Below are positions 10,951 to 24,000 of a stretch of DNA of 64,000 nt, in pieces. The DNA is from Tetrapyrgos nigripes (Eukaryota > Basidiomycota > Agaricomycetes > Agaricales > Campanellaceae): assembly GCA_013368315.1 (NCBI GenBank), contig JAACJM010000087.1:62001-126000 (forward strand), read 5' to 3'. Both the position numbers and the translations under genes were made by a program. Within the stretch, counting starts at the first letter, position 1, and the number at the start of each line of letters is the position of its first letter. The notes beneath the pieces are model-generated. The model did not search any database. It saw nothing but the letters and a program-made list of their open reading frames with translations, and was not told where the DNA came from.

Positions 10951-12302
10951 TAATATCCAGTAAACCAATGGAGACATAGGGCATACCAAAGTATGCTACA
11001 GGATCAGGGAAGGTTTCCTCAATACTGGATGTGGACAAGGTCGACGACATGAGGACCAGTTTCTGCAGATGCTGTGTGATTGAAAACCGCCCCTCAGGAG
11101 AGCAAAAGGAAAGGGAAATGAGTGAAGTGCCTGCAGGTGGGGCAAAGCAGCTAGCTAAGGCCATTGCTGCACCGAAAGTGAGCGGAGGTGCTTGCCACTG
11201 CTTGTGGTACCCGAGAGAGGTTTCATTGGAAGATGAGATAAAGAGAGCAGGATTACTGCTGTGTGGTGTGTTAGCCTGGGACCCAAGACACACCCAGCAG
11301 TAACCAATATCTTGCGCGTGAAAGTTAGATAGAAAACCCTGAATATCCTAATGTGAATAATGGGCAAATAATTTCTTTCCAATTCTTTTTGTTTTCTACA
11401 ATTGTACAAAAATTATATATTCCAATGTGTTTCGGCCTCCCAAGAATCGTGAAGTGTGAATGAAACAAAAAGCTGATGAAAATCTTAATGATTCCCCTTT
11501 AGTCAGTTTATTGAAGTATTCTACAATAAAAAAACTAGAAGCAAACATTGTGATTTCAAATGACAAGGAAACAATAAAAATCTCAATTTGTTTCTGAGCT
11601 TTTTTGGGAACGCATTGTATTTGAATGTCGGAAAATTAGCACCTGCTTGGCCGACGCTGGCTCAATGCCCAGCTTCTGACCAGCCTCAGCTGACCAACTC
11701 CAAATTAAAAAAAAAAAAAATTGAGTTACACAAGTCTGTACATCTATGATACATGCAACGGCAAGCAAATTGACAGCGAGATAGCACAAACAACGGTCTA
11801 TATGTATACATCAGCAAGCGAAAGTGAGAGAGCAAGAAAAGCCAAGAAAAAAAGAAGAAAAAAGACAAGTTTCAAATGTATCCAATTCCCCTCATCTCTA
11901 CAATTCACTTCACTGCGTCGATGGCGGCACAAGCCTCCTTCTCTCTGAAGTCTAGCTTCATGCAGAATTCTTCTCAATGTGCCACAGAACAATCTGGGCA
12001 CAGTCCCTTGACTTTTCCGGCATGTTGAAGGATTTGTCAATGGGCTTCGTTTTCTGTGGTGAAGATGAAGATGAGTGTTACACAATTTCAGAAGCTCCAC
12101 ATGATGCACCAATGGCATACGCTGTTCCCCTCCCAAGTACCATTACTGAGTACACTAACTGGAATTCCTTTGACTTGTGGTGACTCCTCCACTCCCTCAG
12201 TCAGAGCTCTGGTGTGTGGCCAGTTGAGCCAATTTTGAACTCAACTCTCCCTTTTCCCTCATTCATTGCAAAGACATATACCCAGGAAGGAGTGTCATAT
12301 GT
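10951..12302. other. Unassigned stretch with one possible coding remnant
   Basis: A minus-strand open frame from 11293 to 10934 (119 codons) has plausible protein composition, and its stop codon lies inside the end of the MITE at 10527-10950, as if the insertion cut a gene. There is no recognised family. A run of 14 A residues sits near 11706. Nothing else supported. Confidence 0.3.
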
Positions 12303-12594
12303 GGGGACATGTGGAAGGTGTGGAAGGGAAACCTGGAAAACCGAAAACTTGCAGATGTCGGGAAGAGGGAAGAAGGTAGTTTCTGGAACGAAAGCTCACA
12401 TACCATGGAGTCTGGGCAAAGAGTGAGCTTTCTGGTTGGTTTGTTGTAATACCGGGGACATGTGGGAGGGACACCCAGAAGACTGAAAACTTGCAGATGT
12501 CAGGAGGAAGATAGTTACTGAAGCGAAAGCTCACATACCATAGAGTCTGGGTGGAGATTGAGCTTTCTGGCTGGTTTGTTGTAGTACACGGGCT
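12303..12594. repeat. Two-copy tandem duplication, period about 151 bp
   Basis: The word GGGGACATGTGG at 12303 recurs at 12454, and the following sequence, including AACTTGCAGATGTC and CTCACATACCAT, repeats in the same order. The copies differ by substitutions and small indels, so this is an old direct duplication. On the minus strand it is open in one frame and encodes two similar units of about 48 residues, which may be chance. Confidence 0.7.
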
Positions 12595-14364
12595 TTTGGA
12601 CAAGGCAGCAGAGGTGGCATGAACAGAAGGTAGGAGGAGGCCAAGTTGGGCATGTTTGTTGCTGTGTTGTTGCTGGACTGTACCTTCTATCCTTACTCTA
12701 ATTTTTGCCTCACACAGTCTGAATTGCTGTCCATATCACTACTGGTGATAAAGAGGTCTCGGTACACAGGACAAGTTAAACGGTAGCCTTGGGAGAGCAA
12801 GGTGTGTTGAACAGCTTCTCAAGTCTTCACAGGACTGTTAATCCTTCCATAGTCATCCTTGGCCATCCATATGCAGCCATTCCACATCCCTCAAGACTCC
12901 TTTCTGTCTTGGTCCATTCAAACCTCAGAAATTTCTTCTCTTTCTGCAATGACTTGTAACCAGCAATCTGGAAACAAACCACTCAGAGTCAATGTAAACT
13001 CCATTCTCAATTGTCTTTTATCCTGCAATGAGGCACATCTCATTCCGACTCACTATACCTTCACCCAACCCGCTTCACATGGCGACAACACAGTGCCAAA
13101 TGGAATGCTCCAGCAACAGTGTGTACTCCAATAACCACTCCATGTCAAGCTCCATCTCCATACCATTCACACTCATAGGACCTTTGACTTCCACTCCACC
13201 TTCGACACCTTGCAATGACCTGGCAACAAGGACAGTGGGTTCCTGTTTTCCTTGGGATGCAGGAGTGGGTGTAGGTGAGCATCATCATCTGGATGATAAA
13301 GGTTCCAAAGTGGAAGAGTGAGGCTGTCAAGTTTGATATTTGATCCCAAAGCCTTTTTGAGAACAAAAGATGGCATCAGCAGGTGAAGGCACACTTCAGG
13401 TTGTGAAGTAGTATGGGTTAGGGATATGTTTGTGCATTTGGCCTGAGAACATGGTTTAGGTGTTGGGTGGTTTCACTTGTTGTCTCATAGAGGTGCTGGA
13501 TGTGCTAAAGGCAAAGGAACATGGTGCTTACTCAGAATAGACTGCGACTCTGATAGATGTGTAGTTCTGGAATGGAAAGAACAAGGGCTGCATGGGCATT
13601 TTGGGGGAAAGGAAACTCAGCAAAAGGGCATCAGTGATTTTGGATTTGGAAACGTCTTCTGCATCAGAGACTGACGCTGAAGATGAGCACGAGGAAGATT
13701 GCGATTGAGAGCGAAGGGAAGACAGGATAGTGTGGCCAGACTAAAGTATTTGATCCAGTTTGGCTGTATTGTTGACAAGCAAGGGGTTGAAGCTGATGCT
13801 GCCAGCACCCAATATTTTTGACAGATCAACATGATGGACTACAGCTGTCTATCTCAGTATCCCTCTCCAGCCTGGTTGTCATTGAGATGCCTAGAAGCCT
13901 AAGCTCCCTGTTGATACATGGTCATCCATGACCTCAAGTCTTCCTGCCACTTGTCTTGTCCAGGGTGTCCCATTACCCTCTTCATCCTTCACCCTGCCCA
14001 TGCGTAGTTGCCTCATCTTCTTGTTCTGTCCCAGCTTGTCCCAGGTGAATGACTCATCCAAATCTTTGGCAGGGCTGCATCTAGCCCTCCTTCTCATCTT
14101 TTCAGCTTGTGACCACGGATCTCTTCATATATCTTTTTGTTTTTGAAAAGATGTAATTTTGTGATGCATATGCAATCCACATCTATCCCTCAGCCTCCTT
14201 CCAAATTCCTCAGACCATCTTCCCTCTACTGCAACCACTTGTGCTTGTTCCAAGACCTGTACTCATAGCAGCAGCTCAATCCTAGAACAAAGTCATCAAT
14301 TCATCAAGTCAAGATACTGACTATGAATGAAGAAACTCACTCTAGCAAGATCTACCACAACAAC
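12595..14364. other. Unassigned stretch downstream of the tnp2 gene
   Basis: No family was recognised on either strand. A minus-strand frame 14097-13891 is charged and could be a last exon or a small second gene of the tnp2 element, but it has no motif I know. The outer end of the tnp2 transposon should lie in this region; I could not find a convincing terminal repeat. Confidence 0.3.
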
Positions 14365-17300
14365 TCAGTCAGCCGAGTACTGATAGCGAGCTACATGACA
14401 CACAACTTCCTTAGGAGAAATCTTGTCCAAGTCAGTTGACATTGTGGTTGACAAGGTAGTTGCAGGATATGAAGGAAAGGAGAACGGATCACATTCTCCT
14501 GTCAAAAGAGGAAGTTGGTGCCATATGAGGAAGGTGACCCTTTTACCTTGGTTCTTAATCTCTCCAATTGAGCCAACATGGAATTGGCCAGAGTGGATGT
14601 ACCGAATGAAGCTGTTGCCCAAGTGAGTAGTTGACCTTGAATAATGAACTCCGGCATAGGCATAATATGGATGTGTGTCCTTGTTTGAGTCGGGAATAAA
14701 GTCATTGTATGTCTCAGGACAATGGTAGCGAGATCCATAGGCTTTGTCAAACAGCTCTTGAAACCTGATGATCATTTCATTGCAGTCTGGATGTTTGACA
14801 AGCCTACAAAAACTTCTGGCACATAGGAAAGTCTCCAGAATGGTGATCTTGAGTTCACCTGTGGATTCACTGGTTAAAAACTAGTTTCTGTGACAGATAA
14901 AGTGTTTACCTCCAATGTGGTTATTTGTATTTATCTTTTGTAAAGCACCAAAAAGTCATTCAAAAGGGAAGGTCCACCAGGACATCACTGGTCTGAACAT
15001 TTTCAAGAAATCATAGATATGAAATGCAACGTGGACATTTGGGTGAATACGATGGCAACCTTTGGTATGAGGATGAAGAGCATATAGGTTCTTCACCCAG
15101 TCTCTGAGGAGGTTTACAAAGGCATCTGCACGTTCCCCAGTGACGCCAAATCAGCAAACAATGTTGACTGCTTGGAACAAACTCATCATATGGTGTAACA
15201 CTTTCTGCATATGGTCAGAAGCTCTGTTGGCATCCCTGTCCCAGAGAGCGACCAAGGCTATGGGAAGGTATATTGTTGCAAGCATCTGCCATTCAGCCTT
15301 CAAAGAATCAGCAGACCGTTCTGAGTTCATCCAAGTTGGAACACTTGTGTTGCTGATGACATGCTGTATATGTTTGATAGCTGCAGCATCCATGTGGGTA
15401 TCTGCCATGTTTTCCATGGGCGATAATGGTTTTGAGAGACGCTGTGATGCCAACAGTCAGTGATATGTGTAAATGTCTTGGAGGGTCACTCACCCAATCG
15501 ATCAGTACATTTGCTAAGGAAGTTTTTGACTTGAGCTGGAACTTTGGTATGACAACTTCGCCACCAAATATCACCTTGACCTTCAGTGACTTCAGTGTGA
15601 CCACTTTGTTGCTAAAGATCACCTTGACTTTCTGTGCCTTCCTCCTTCCCATGTTGTACTGTGCAAACTTGTCCTGATCTGTGGTTTCATGGACACCCAA
15701 GCTCCAGGCTACGAATTTGAGTGGTGGGAGTTGCATACCTAGCAAACACTTTTGCAAGTCAGTGGTATCAGGACACTCTCCACTAGACCTGAGAGCAGAC
15801 TCCAAGAGATCGCAGATTTCGGAGACTTGGTCCAACTGGGCCTCAATTTTGTCATCTTTGAGCCAATAAGCTTTGGGGACTTTGGACTTGTCATATGGTA
15901 TCCAGTTGTGTTGGAACGCTGGGACAACTGATGTGCTCTTCTTCTCAGTATCTTCTGGGCAGCAATGATAATGAACGAGTCCTTCCAGTATACAGTGCAT
16001 GCTGTGGGATCCCAATATGGTAACCTCCAAAGCTCGGACCAGTGCATACCAGAAGAATCATAGATATGTTGCTGATCTGCTTGGCACTCAGCATCATGCC
16101 ATGCTTCAGCCAATTCCTGAAGCTCCTGCACATCATGCTTCTCCCACTTCTCGAAAGACGTGTCATATTTGCAGTGGTAGTTACTACACATCATACACCA
16201 ACCAGAAGCATGTCTAGCTGCACCAGCTACTTTGCACACAGCAGGAAGGTCATTCACTGACAGAGCTATTGCCCACTCAACAGTCCACCCATGTAGCTGA
16301 TTCACTGTCCAAGACATGCACATCCCCTGTTTCCACCTGACGACACACATATCAATGATTGGAGCCAGGTATTTTGGGAATGGATCATCATCTGGTTCTT
16401 GGAGACCAGGTATGATAGCAGCAAGAAAGATGTGTTCTGGTTTGTAGTGTATCTTGTGGGGCAGGTTGAGAATGGCAAATGAGACAAGACCAATGGAGTC
16501 AGAGTTGCCTTGTTTCCGATTGCCATTTGGATTGAAGAAGTCCACCTGCATTGCTAGAGCGAGCTGTGCCTTATCTCCTCAGTCTATGAAAAGGGTACCA
16601 TCATCCCCTGGGCCAGTAAACCCACAAAGGAAATCACTATTGAAGACCGACATCATAGGTTTGCCCAAGACACTGTTCTTGACCTCCTGCAAAGCATTGT
16701 CAACAGCTTGATCACAGTACTCTTCAAGTTGTGGATCAGCAAGAATGTGAGCCAGGTGTTCCTCTAGGGAGCTGATGGCATAAGGTTTTATGGGTCGCAT
16801 AACACCATTCAGTTCCCACAGCAAAGAAGCCCCACACACACTTCAGACATCTACCCCAACAACCATCTGGCCACACTGTGTGGGGTACTGGGCTTTGATA
16901 GCAGTATGAGCAAATTCCAGCTTGTGACAGAAGCTGCAAGAAGAACAGATAGCCATGATGGTCGTCTTGCTATCAAGATGGAGAATGTTCAGAGCAGTGT
17001 AGAGACTGGTAGGTAACTGGTCCAGGAGTAGCTGCTGCATTTGTTGCTGAGGTGTGTCAGATGGTGAGGATGAAGAGGGGGAGAATACAGATGTTGTAGC
17101 AGTGACCAGGGAGCACACAACAGCCAGGAAAATTGCCAATCAGGCTGAACACACCTGAAGAGAAAGGCATCGGATAAGAAGATTGTTCTGGCAGCAGAAA
17201 AGTTGCCCAAACCAAGGTCAGAACATAGTCAACTTTCTGAAGCTCCACGCACACCTCATCTACATTTCGCTTTTGCATGGAGAGAAGGGAAACACTGAGC

Positions 17301-17452
17301 TGTTTAATTCTCGTGCTGGCCTTCCCCCAAGCTTCTTGACACTTCATCACTGCTTTCTTGTTACTGAGATCTGAATTTTGCACAGTGAGTTGAACCAAAT
17401 GTTCATCTAGGCAGATGGCTTTGTCCTTAATAGAATTGACTTTTCCAATCAT
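14365..17452 (-). pseudogene. Transposase of the tnp2 family (CACTA-like DNA transposon), broken
   Basis: In order along the minus strand: a leading part with a Cys cluster (CSSCSFCHKLEF, about 16935); the segment around LNGVMRPIKPY (about 16800); the tnp2 core with IFLAAIIPGLQEP (about 16420), CVVRWKQG, HASGWCMMC (about 16205) and MHWSELWRLPYWDPT (about 16040); then MHCILEGLVHYHC (16000-15960); the C-terminal region with LKAEWQMLATIYLPIALVAL (about 15300-15240); and a final exon ending at 14365. The order and motifs match the tnp2/DUF4218 transposases of basidiomycete CACTA elements, which cut and paste DNA. At about 16015 the frame changes between DPT and SMHC, and the family residues between them, including the Asp before Ser-Met-His, are missing. 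That deletion should inactivate it. Its upstream part continues through the left arm at 17325-24630. Confidence 0.75.
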
Positions 17453-18654
17453 TCAAGTGAGCTTTGGATTGCAGACCTGCTTGACAAAGCTGAGAGAGAG
17501 TCGTGATGCTCTACATGAAAGAGTTGGACTCCGAGAAGTCAGAACGCCAGAGGGTGCGACAGGCTGGGATGGAGGGGAATTGGGGACCACGGTCCTCAGG
17601 TGCTGACCCCAGACCCTGACAGCAAAATGTTGGACTTGACCCCATTTCGGAACTCATTACAAGATGTCCAAAGTTTGCTGGACTGCTCATGCACAGGGTT
17701 ACTGTGGTGAGTGGGTTGGTAATCTGAGCCAGGCTACTGCTGGATGTAGTAGATTGATTGGAAGTGGACTGAAGGTAGAGTAAGATGTTGGACATGATAA
17801 GATAGCCTGAAGGCCCACATGAAGACTCTGCCCTTACTCTCGAGCTGCTATGTCCAGCAAGTGCTTAGCAAGATCAGTGCAAGTGATGGTATGAAGCTGG
17901 GGGCACCTGGTGCAGGTGGTTGTTTGTTGTCAGCTTCACATTACAGAGGGAGTCACAAGAGGGCTGGTTAAACGTAGGGAGTTAGACAATAAAGCTTGTA
18001 TGAGTATCAGGGGGGTTGCAGGTATAGATAAACTTCAAGGATGGTCCAAGTTGTTTAAGTACCAATTGTGACCTTGGTAAAAAAGAGCTCTCAGGAACAA
18101 TTGAATGAGGAAGGCGAAAAGACAACATGTCGTTATGATAAATAATAAGCCATTACAAAAACACCAAGTTTTTTGGGCTGAGCCAATCTTGAGAAAGATC
18201 TATGTGGTATCCAGGAGCGACACAGCCAGAAAGACAAAACACCTGATCTTTGGAGTGAGAGTAACATCCATGAATTGACATCAAGTCATTCATGAACAAT
18301 TGTCTCAAGGGTGGGAGCACTGAGCTATCTTGAGAAAGAGAAGTCCACTTGTTGCTATTATGGTAGGAGCAATGCTAGCCCAGTTTTCGGAGTTGGAAGG
18401 TAAAATCTATGAATCAACGCCAAGTCATTCACGTGTAAGGAAGGAGAGCACCAAGCTACAATCCTTGCAAGGTTTGAGAAAGAGAGTGTGAGACGGCTGA
18501 GTGGCTACATTGATGAAGAGATAACAAAAGACAATAAGCAAAACTACTCACAATAATTCTATGCATAGCTCTGGGAACATGAGAGATAGAAGGAGGCCCA
18601 GATTCAAGGCACATTCCCTTGGAAAACTGATATGCTGCATGGAACACATGGCAC

Positions 18655-18923
18655 TGTTGAACTATGACAAAGGAACACCGTGGATAGGGGTTGACGCGTA
18701 CAGTGACTTACGGTTACTTATTCCTTTGTTTCTTTCCTTTCCAAGAACACGTGTAGAATACTTTATATACTGCTACATACACTTAGGACACTTCTGTCTT
18801 CACTATCAGGACAGAGATTTATCTTTCTCTTTGTTTCTATCTAGGTACTTACTTATGTCTGTCTTCGCTATCAGGACAGAGATTTATCTTTCTCTTTGTT
18901 TCTATCTAGTTCGAATTCTAATA
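18655..18923 (+). repeat. Copia 5' LTR with internal 65-bp duplication
   Basis: It is 65 bp longer than the 3' LTR because the block starting TCTGTCTTC at 18793 recurs at 18858. The terminal dinucleotide is TA instead of CA, probably a C-to-T change. The transcription start should lie within it; a TATA-like TTTATATACTG is near 18761-18771. Confidence 0.9.
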
Positions 18924-18933
18924 GGTTATGGGC
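18924..18933 (+). promoter_or_regulatory. Primer binding site, half-tRNA type
   Basis: GGTTATGGGC directly follows the 5' LTR. The same word follows the Drosophila copia LTR and pairs with the anticodon arm of initiator tRNA-Met rather than its 3' end, implying priming from a cleaved tRNA. The pairing here is inferred from the sequence match only. Confidence 0.7.
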
Positions 18934-19055
18934 TATTTCGTCAAGTGATTTCACACCGACGTTAGAATTCGAAGCTCTTTCATCAAGTACCTCTTTCGTC
19001 TCTTTCAAGACTCTGTCCGGGTCTTTTGTCTTTGTCTTGCGTTTCTTTCACGCGC

Positions 19056-20755
19056 ATGCCAGGCTCTGAAATCGATTCTACTGAGATTCCTGGCTCATCC
19101 TCTCCACAACTCGCACCGTTGTCTCTTCCATCGTCTATCCCAACGTCTCAAATCCCATCTGTCCCTTTATCCCCATCCTTTCTTGCATCAATCATGTCTA
19201 CACCTTCGGCCAACACCACGTGACCATCCGTATCCATTATCTCTCTTAATACCACACTCTTCAAACACGACCACCTTTCAAAAGACAAGAACAATTTCTC
19301 CACATGGAAGTACCTATTTATCCAAACCCTACGCATGAATCAGGGCGCCAATGGTTACCTTGACGGCAGCATCATTAAACCCGATAAGGAATCCGAACCT
19401 CGCGCATGGAGTAATTGGAAGGCGAATAATGGGAGTATTCTAGGTTTTATGGGGTTAGTCGTAGAAGTGGCGGAACAGGAGACGATTGCGAAGGCTGAGA
19501 CCGCCGAGATCGCGTGGAAAGGTCTTCTGAAGCGTCATGGCCAGGAGGGACCAGTGAGGCAGGTCCAACTCATTCAGGAAGCTCTTGGTGTTCGTTACTC
19601 CACCTCTGAAAAATTTGCCACCACGTCTGCTACACTTACCACTCTCAACGATCGTATCTGGGATATGGGACCTCTCTCACCTAATCTTTTCCTCTGTATC
19701 CTCATGATCAACTCTATGTCGAACGTCCCTGAACTCCATGCTACGCGCGAAAATGTCGCACAAACCTTGCTCAGTCTGACGGTACCGACCCCGATTTCAA
19801 AGATAACCCTAACGCCAGAAAATACGATTCCTCGGACATCAAACGAGCACTTGAGATGGCCCAGGACCTTTTTGATTCGGATTCCCGGACTGGTGATATT
19901 GCACTCTCGACTCAGACTTCTCCGAAATCCGATACCAAGAACCGCCCTAAGTGCACCAATCCCAAGTGCCCCAAGCAACTTGGCCACACGAGGGAATGGT
20001 GTGTTTCCCCAGGAGGAGGTATGGTGGGGAAGACGATTACAGAGTCGAGGAATGCACGTATGAAGGCACGAGAGAAGAAGGAGAATACTGCATCTGGAGA
20101 GACGAAGAAGCCTAATTTCCAAGTTGTCGAAAGTAACGGCCAGGCGTATATCATCAACCTGGATACCAATACTGTCCTTCGGGTGAATCCTTCTAGCTCT
20201 ACATCTGAGTTTGCCAGTATCACATGTGATTCCATCGACTCTATTGATCCGTCGATGATTACTGAACCGGAATGGGCAGAATATGAGGGATGGTTGGCGT
20301 TTGAGGATGTTAAGGCATCGGTAGACTGGCGCGAGAGGAGGAGAGACGTGGATTTCGCAGGTATAACATGCGAACCTCTATGTCAAAAAGCTCGCACCAA
20401 CATTTCAATTACCGAATTTCCTTTTATCCTCGACAGTGGCGCCACAACACACATTTCCCCAGACCGCAACAACTTCCTACATCTTCGTCCAATTCCCCCT
20501 CGTTCTATCAAAGGTGTCGGAGGATCATCCATTGCGGCTTATGGCATTGGAGATATTAAACTCCGAGCCGGAAAGTCAGCACATATCTTACTACATGACT
20601 GCCTTTACGTTCCCGAAGCCACTGTTAGACTCATCTCCATCAGATCACTATCTATTCATTCTAAAATCACTACTCATTTTAATGATGATGGTGCTTGGAT
20701 TACACCCAAAGATAGTGATACGATCCTCGCCCGAGGAACCCTACGATCAAATTGA
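19056..20755 (+). pseudogene. Copia gag and protease region
   Basis: The frame opens at ATG 19056 with a Ser/Pro-rich leader. The gag body follows (FSTWKYLFIQTLR, about 19300), with an in-frame TGA at about 19221 and a frameshift near 19,775. The second frame continues with a zinc-knuckle variant CTNPKC...H...C (about 19951-19998, spacing C-x4-C-x5-H-x4-C) and the aspartic protease motif LDSGATTHI (about 20431). A TGA ends this block at 20753-20755. At the TGA positions CGA (Arg) fits the context, so C-to-T change is the likely cause. Gag packages the RNA and the protease cuts the polyprotein. Confidence 0.85.
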
Positions 20756-23700
20756 CTCTATGATCTCGTCATCCACGCGGAAGCGGAACATACATACATC
20801 ACTCAAAATCTGCCACCTCGTACTTGGCACGGACGTCTCAGACACTCTTACGAGCCAATCATCATTGAAATGGCCAAGAAGAACTCAGTCGAAGGTATGC
20901 CCATCGATCTATCCAATTACAACGCGAATTCTAAATGCCATCCCTGTACCCTTGGTAAACAGGCCGAGAACTCATTACCAAAGAAACGCGTGGATGATCA
21001 CAGGGCTACCCGTAGACTAGAGAAAGTATTCGTAGATTTGACTGGCCCTCAATCTGTACGTTCCCGCACAGGGAATTATTATATCATGGATATTATAGAT
21101 GACTATTCCAATTATCCTTGGTCAATTCCTTTAAGCGCGAAGGACAAAGCTTTCGAACCACTGAAGGCATGGGTTGAAGCGAGAGAACGAGAAACCGATT
21201 TGAAGGTTGGAGTAATCCAGATCGACAATGGGGAATTGAAGTCAGAGGAGATGGCAAAGTGGTGTGAATCAAAGGGAATAACATTGCGGTTCATGGCACC
21301 CTACTCTTCAGCGATGAACGGTCGTGTGGAACGTCTCCATCGTACATTGATGAACAAGACACGGTCAATGATGATAGCCGCTGAACTTCCCAATTTCCTT
21401 TGGGACGAGATATACCTCACAGCTTCATATCTACATTCTATGACCACGACGAAATCACTCGATGGAAAAACACCAGCTGAATTATGGTACCAGAAGAAAC
21501 CGAACGTATCTCATTTACGAGAGATAGGTTGCCAGGCCTTCGTACTTATTCAAACCAACAATCCGAAAATTTTCCCTCGATCCATTGAGTGTATTCTCGT
21601 CGGCTATGAACGTAATTCCAAGGCATATCGGTGCTACCATCGAAAAAGTGGAAAGATTATTTCTTCCTACCATGTAAAGTTCATCGAGAGTCATCAGGTT
21701 TCTCCAAATAAAGTTCAACCTGAAGATTCCAACTCACCATCTGTCACACCTGCCATTCCAAGACCTAATGACACTTCACCTTCACCCCCTTCTATTCCCA
21801 ATGACAACGATGATTTCATTCCAGTATCAACTCCCGAGATATCCAAACTCGATCAGACTTCCGATATATCCGATTCTGATCAACCTCTCCCCAATGATCC
21901 GCCACAACTGCCAGAGCCACGACGATCTACGAGATTAACTGCGAAAAGTGCTCCAGATTATGACCATCGCACTCCATACCAGAAAGTCATAGATTCTGTC
22001 TGAGAGAGCACTGAGCGAGTTGAAGCGGCAAAGGAGGAGAGAAAGAGGACCATCGCAGCAATGCAGAACGAAGTACCTCCAGCTGATCAGGAACAGATGG
22101 ATGTACCAGCCTTAGATGAACTCCAGGCTTTGATCATGGACTCAGTGGGATCAGAACTCAAACCAGAGGAAACTCACCTTTTGCATGAAATTTACGAAGC
22201 ACCTCCAGCCGATCAGGAACAGATGGATGTACCAGCCTTAGATGAACTCCAGGCTTTGATCATGGACTCAGTGGGATCAGAACTCAAACCAGAGGAAACT
22301 CACCTTTTGCATGAAATTTACGAAGCAATTTGCGATGAAGTTCAAAATTTTCAGGCGGAAGATGACCTCGGACATGGAATGAAGCTCAGACATCTGGAGA
22401 TTCAGCTAAGTGGGAACAGGCCCGGAAAGACGAATCGGACTCGTTGAAACACCACGAAGTCTATGACGTCATACCGAGAAACCAAGTACCTACTGGGAAG
22501 AAAATCTACAAGGGCAGGATGGTATTCACGATCAAACGTGATGAGTCTGGGAAGCCTGTGCGATGGAAAGTGAGATTGGTCTTTAAGGGTTATGAACAAA
22601 TTTTTGGTAGAGATTTTTCTAAGACCTCCTCACCGACAGCGTGCATGGAATCTTGGCGTATCTTACTTGATATTGCCGGGAATTTAGGATGGAGCGCCGA
22701 ACAAGTCGACGTGAAGACAGCTTTTCTTCATGGGATCTTACCGAAAGACGAGATCCAATACATGGAGATTCCCCCGGGTTTCCGAGAATCTGGACAGGAG
22801 GGATGTGTGTGGCGTTTGAAGAAAAGTCTATATGGGATGAAGCAGAGTGGGAGGATTTGGAATAAGACGCTTCATGCGGCGATGGTCGAATGGGGATTCA
22901 CTGCAATTGGATGCGAACCATGCATTTACTATCGAAAAACTCCCAGCGGAGTGATCATCACAGCCATACATGTTGATGATTTTCTCATTGTTTCGGATTC
23001 GAAGGCTGAATCTGAACGATTCAAAGCTCAAATCAAAACAAAATGGGTCATTTCTGAGCTCGGTGAACCAAAGTATTGCATTGGTATCGCAGTCCAAAGG
23101 GACAAATCTAATCATACGTTTTCCCTATCCCAAACTGCCTTAATCGACCGTATCGTCCAGCAATTTGGCCAATATACGACCAACACTCATATCCCCGAAA
23201 CACCTATGGACCCTGGTCTGAAGTTATGGAAACCTGATCCAACAAAGCTAACGACTGATCAACAATCAGACCTCGAACGACTCCCATATGCATCTCTCGT
23301 CGGCTGTCTAATATACTTAGCAGTTGGCACTCGCCCCGATATATCGTACTCGGTACAACAATTATCCCAATATCTCACGAACTACTCCTATGCGCACTGG
23401 AATGCTGCAATTCAACTCGTTCGATACCTAAAAGGGACACGAGAATTAAGACTCGTACTTGGAGGTAGAAAGGGCGCGGTCACACTATGTGGCTACACGG
23501 ACTCAGATTGGGCAAATTGCTTGGATACGAGACGGAGTATTGGTGGATACTGTTTTAATTTGGGATCAGGGATGATATCTTGGGCTGCGAGGAAGCAGAA
23601 GATGGTCGCTGCATCATCATGCGAGGCAGAATACATGGCTGGATTCGAAGCGGCGAAAGAAGGTATATGGCTCCGAGCTTTACTGAAGGGCATTCATTTC

Positions 23701-23949
23701 GAGCAAGATGGCCCCACAACGATTTTGTGTGATAATACTTCTGCGATCAATCTGTCAGAAGATCCCTCCCTCCACTATCGAGTCAAACACGTTGACACAA
23801 ATTACCACTTCCTTCGTGAATGCGTACAATCGAATGACTTAAATCTCAAGTATATCCCCTCTGCCGATAATATCGCCGATATCTTCACAAAATCAACCCA
23901 TACTAAGGCAGAATTTATTCGCCTACGAGGTCTACTGGGTCTTGTCTAA
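20756..23949 (+). pseudogene. Copia integrase, reverse transcriptase and RNase H region
   Basis: After the TGA the same frame goes on with the pre-integrase zinc finger (WHGRLRH ... CHPC, about 20830-20945), then the integrase core: FVDLTGP (about 21032), IDNGE (21220) and NGRVERLHRT (about 21318), the D,D,E residues. A TGA at 22001 and a frameshift near 22,365 precede the reverse transcriptase, with DVKTAFLHG (about 22708), the YVDD-box variant HVDDFLIV (about 22969) and RNase H motifs TDSDWA, SSCEAEYMA, CDNTSAINLS (23500-23750). The 501-codon end block 22444-23949 is intact. The linker holds an in-frame 126-bp tandem duplication (22075-22326). Together these copied RNA into DNA and inserted it; the element cannot do so now without help. 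Confidence 0.9.
22075..22326 (+). repeat. In-frame 126-bp tandem duplication in the copia linker
   Basis: The unit starting ACCTCCAGC at 22075 is repeated from 22201, 126 bp later, almost base for base (one T/C difference seen near the start). It encodes two copies of a 42-residue acidic unit beginning PPADQEQMDVPALDE, between integrase and reverse transcriptase. The near identity shows that it arose late in the life of this copy. Confidence 0.9.
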
Positions 23950-24000
23950 TGAGATAGATTCCATGCGAGGAGGAGAATTATTATCCACGGTGAGGAGGAG

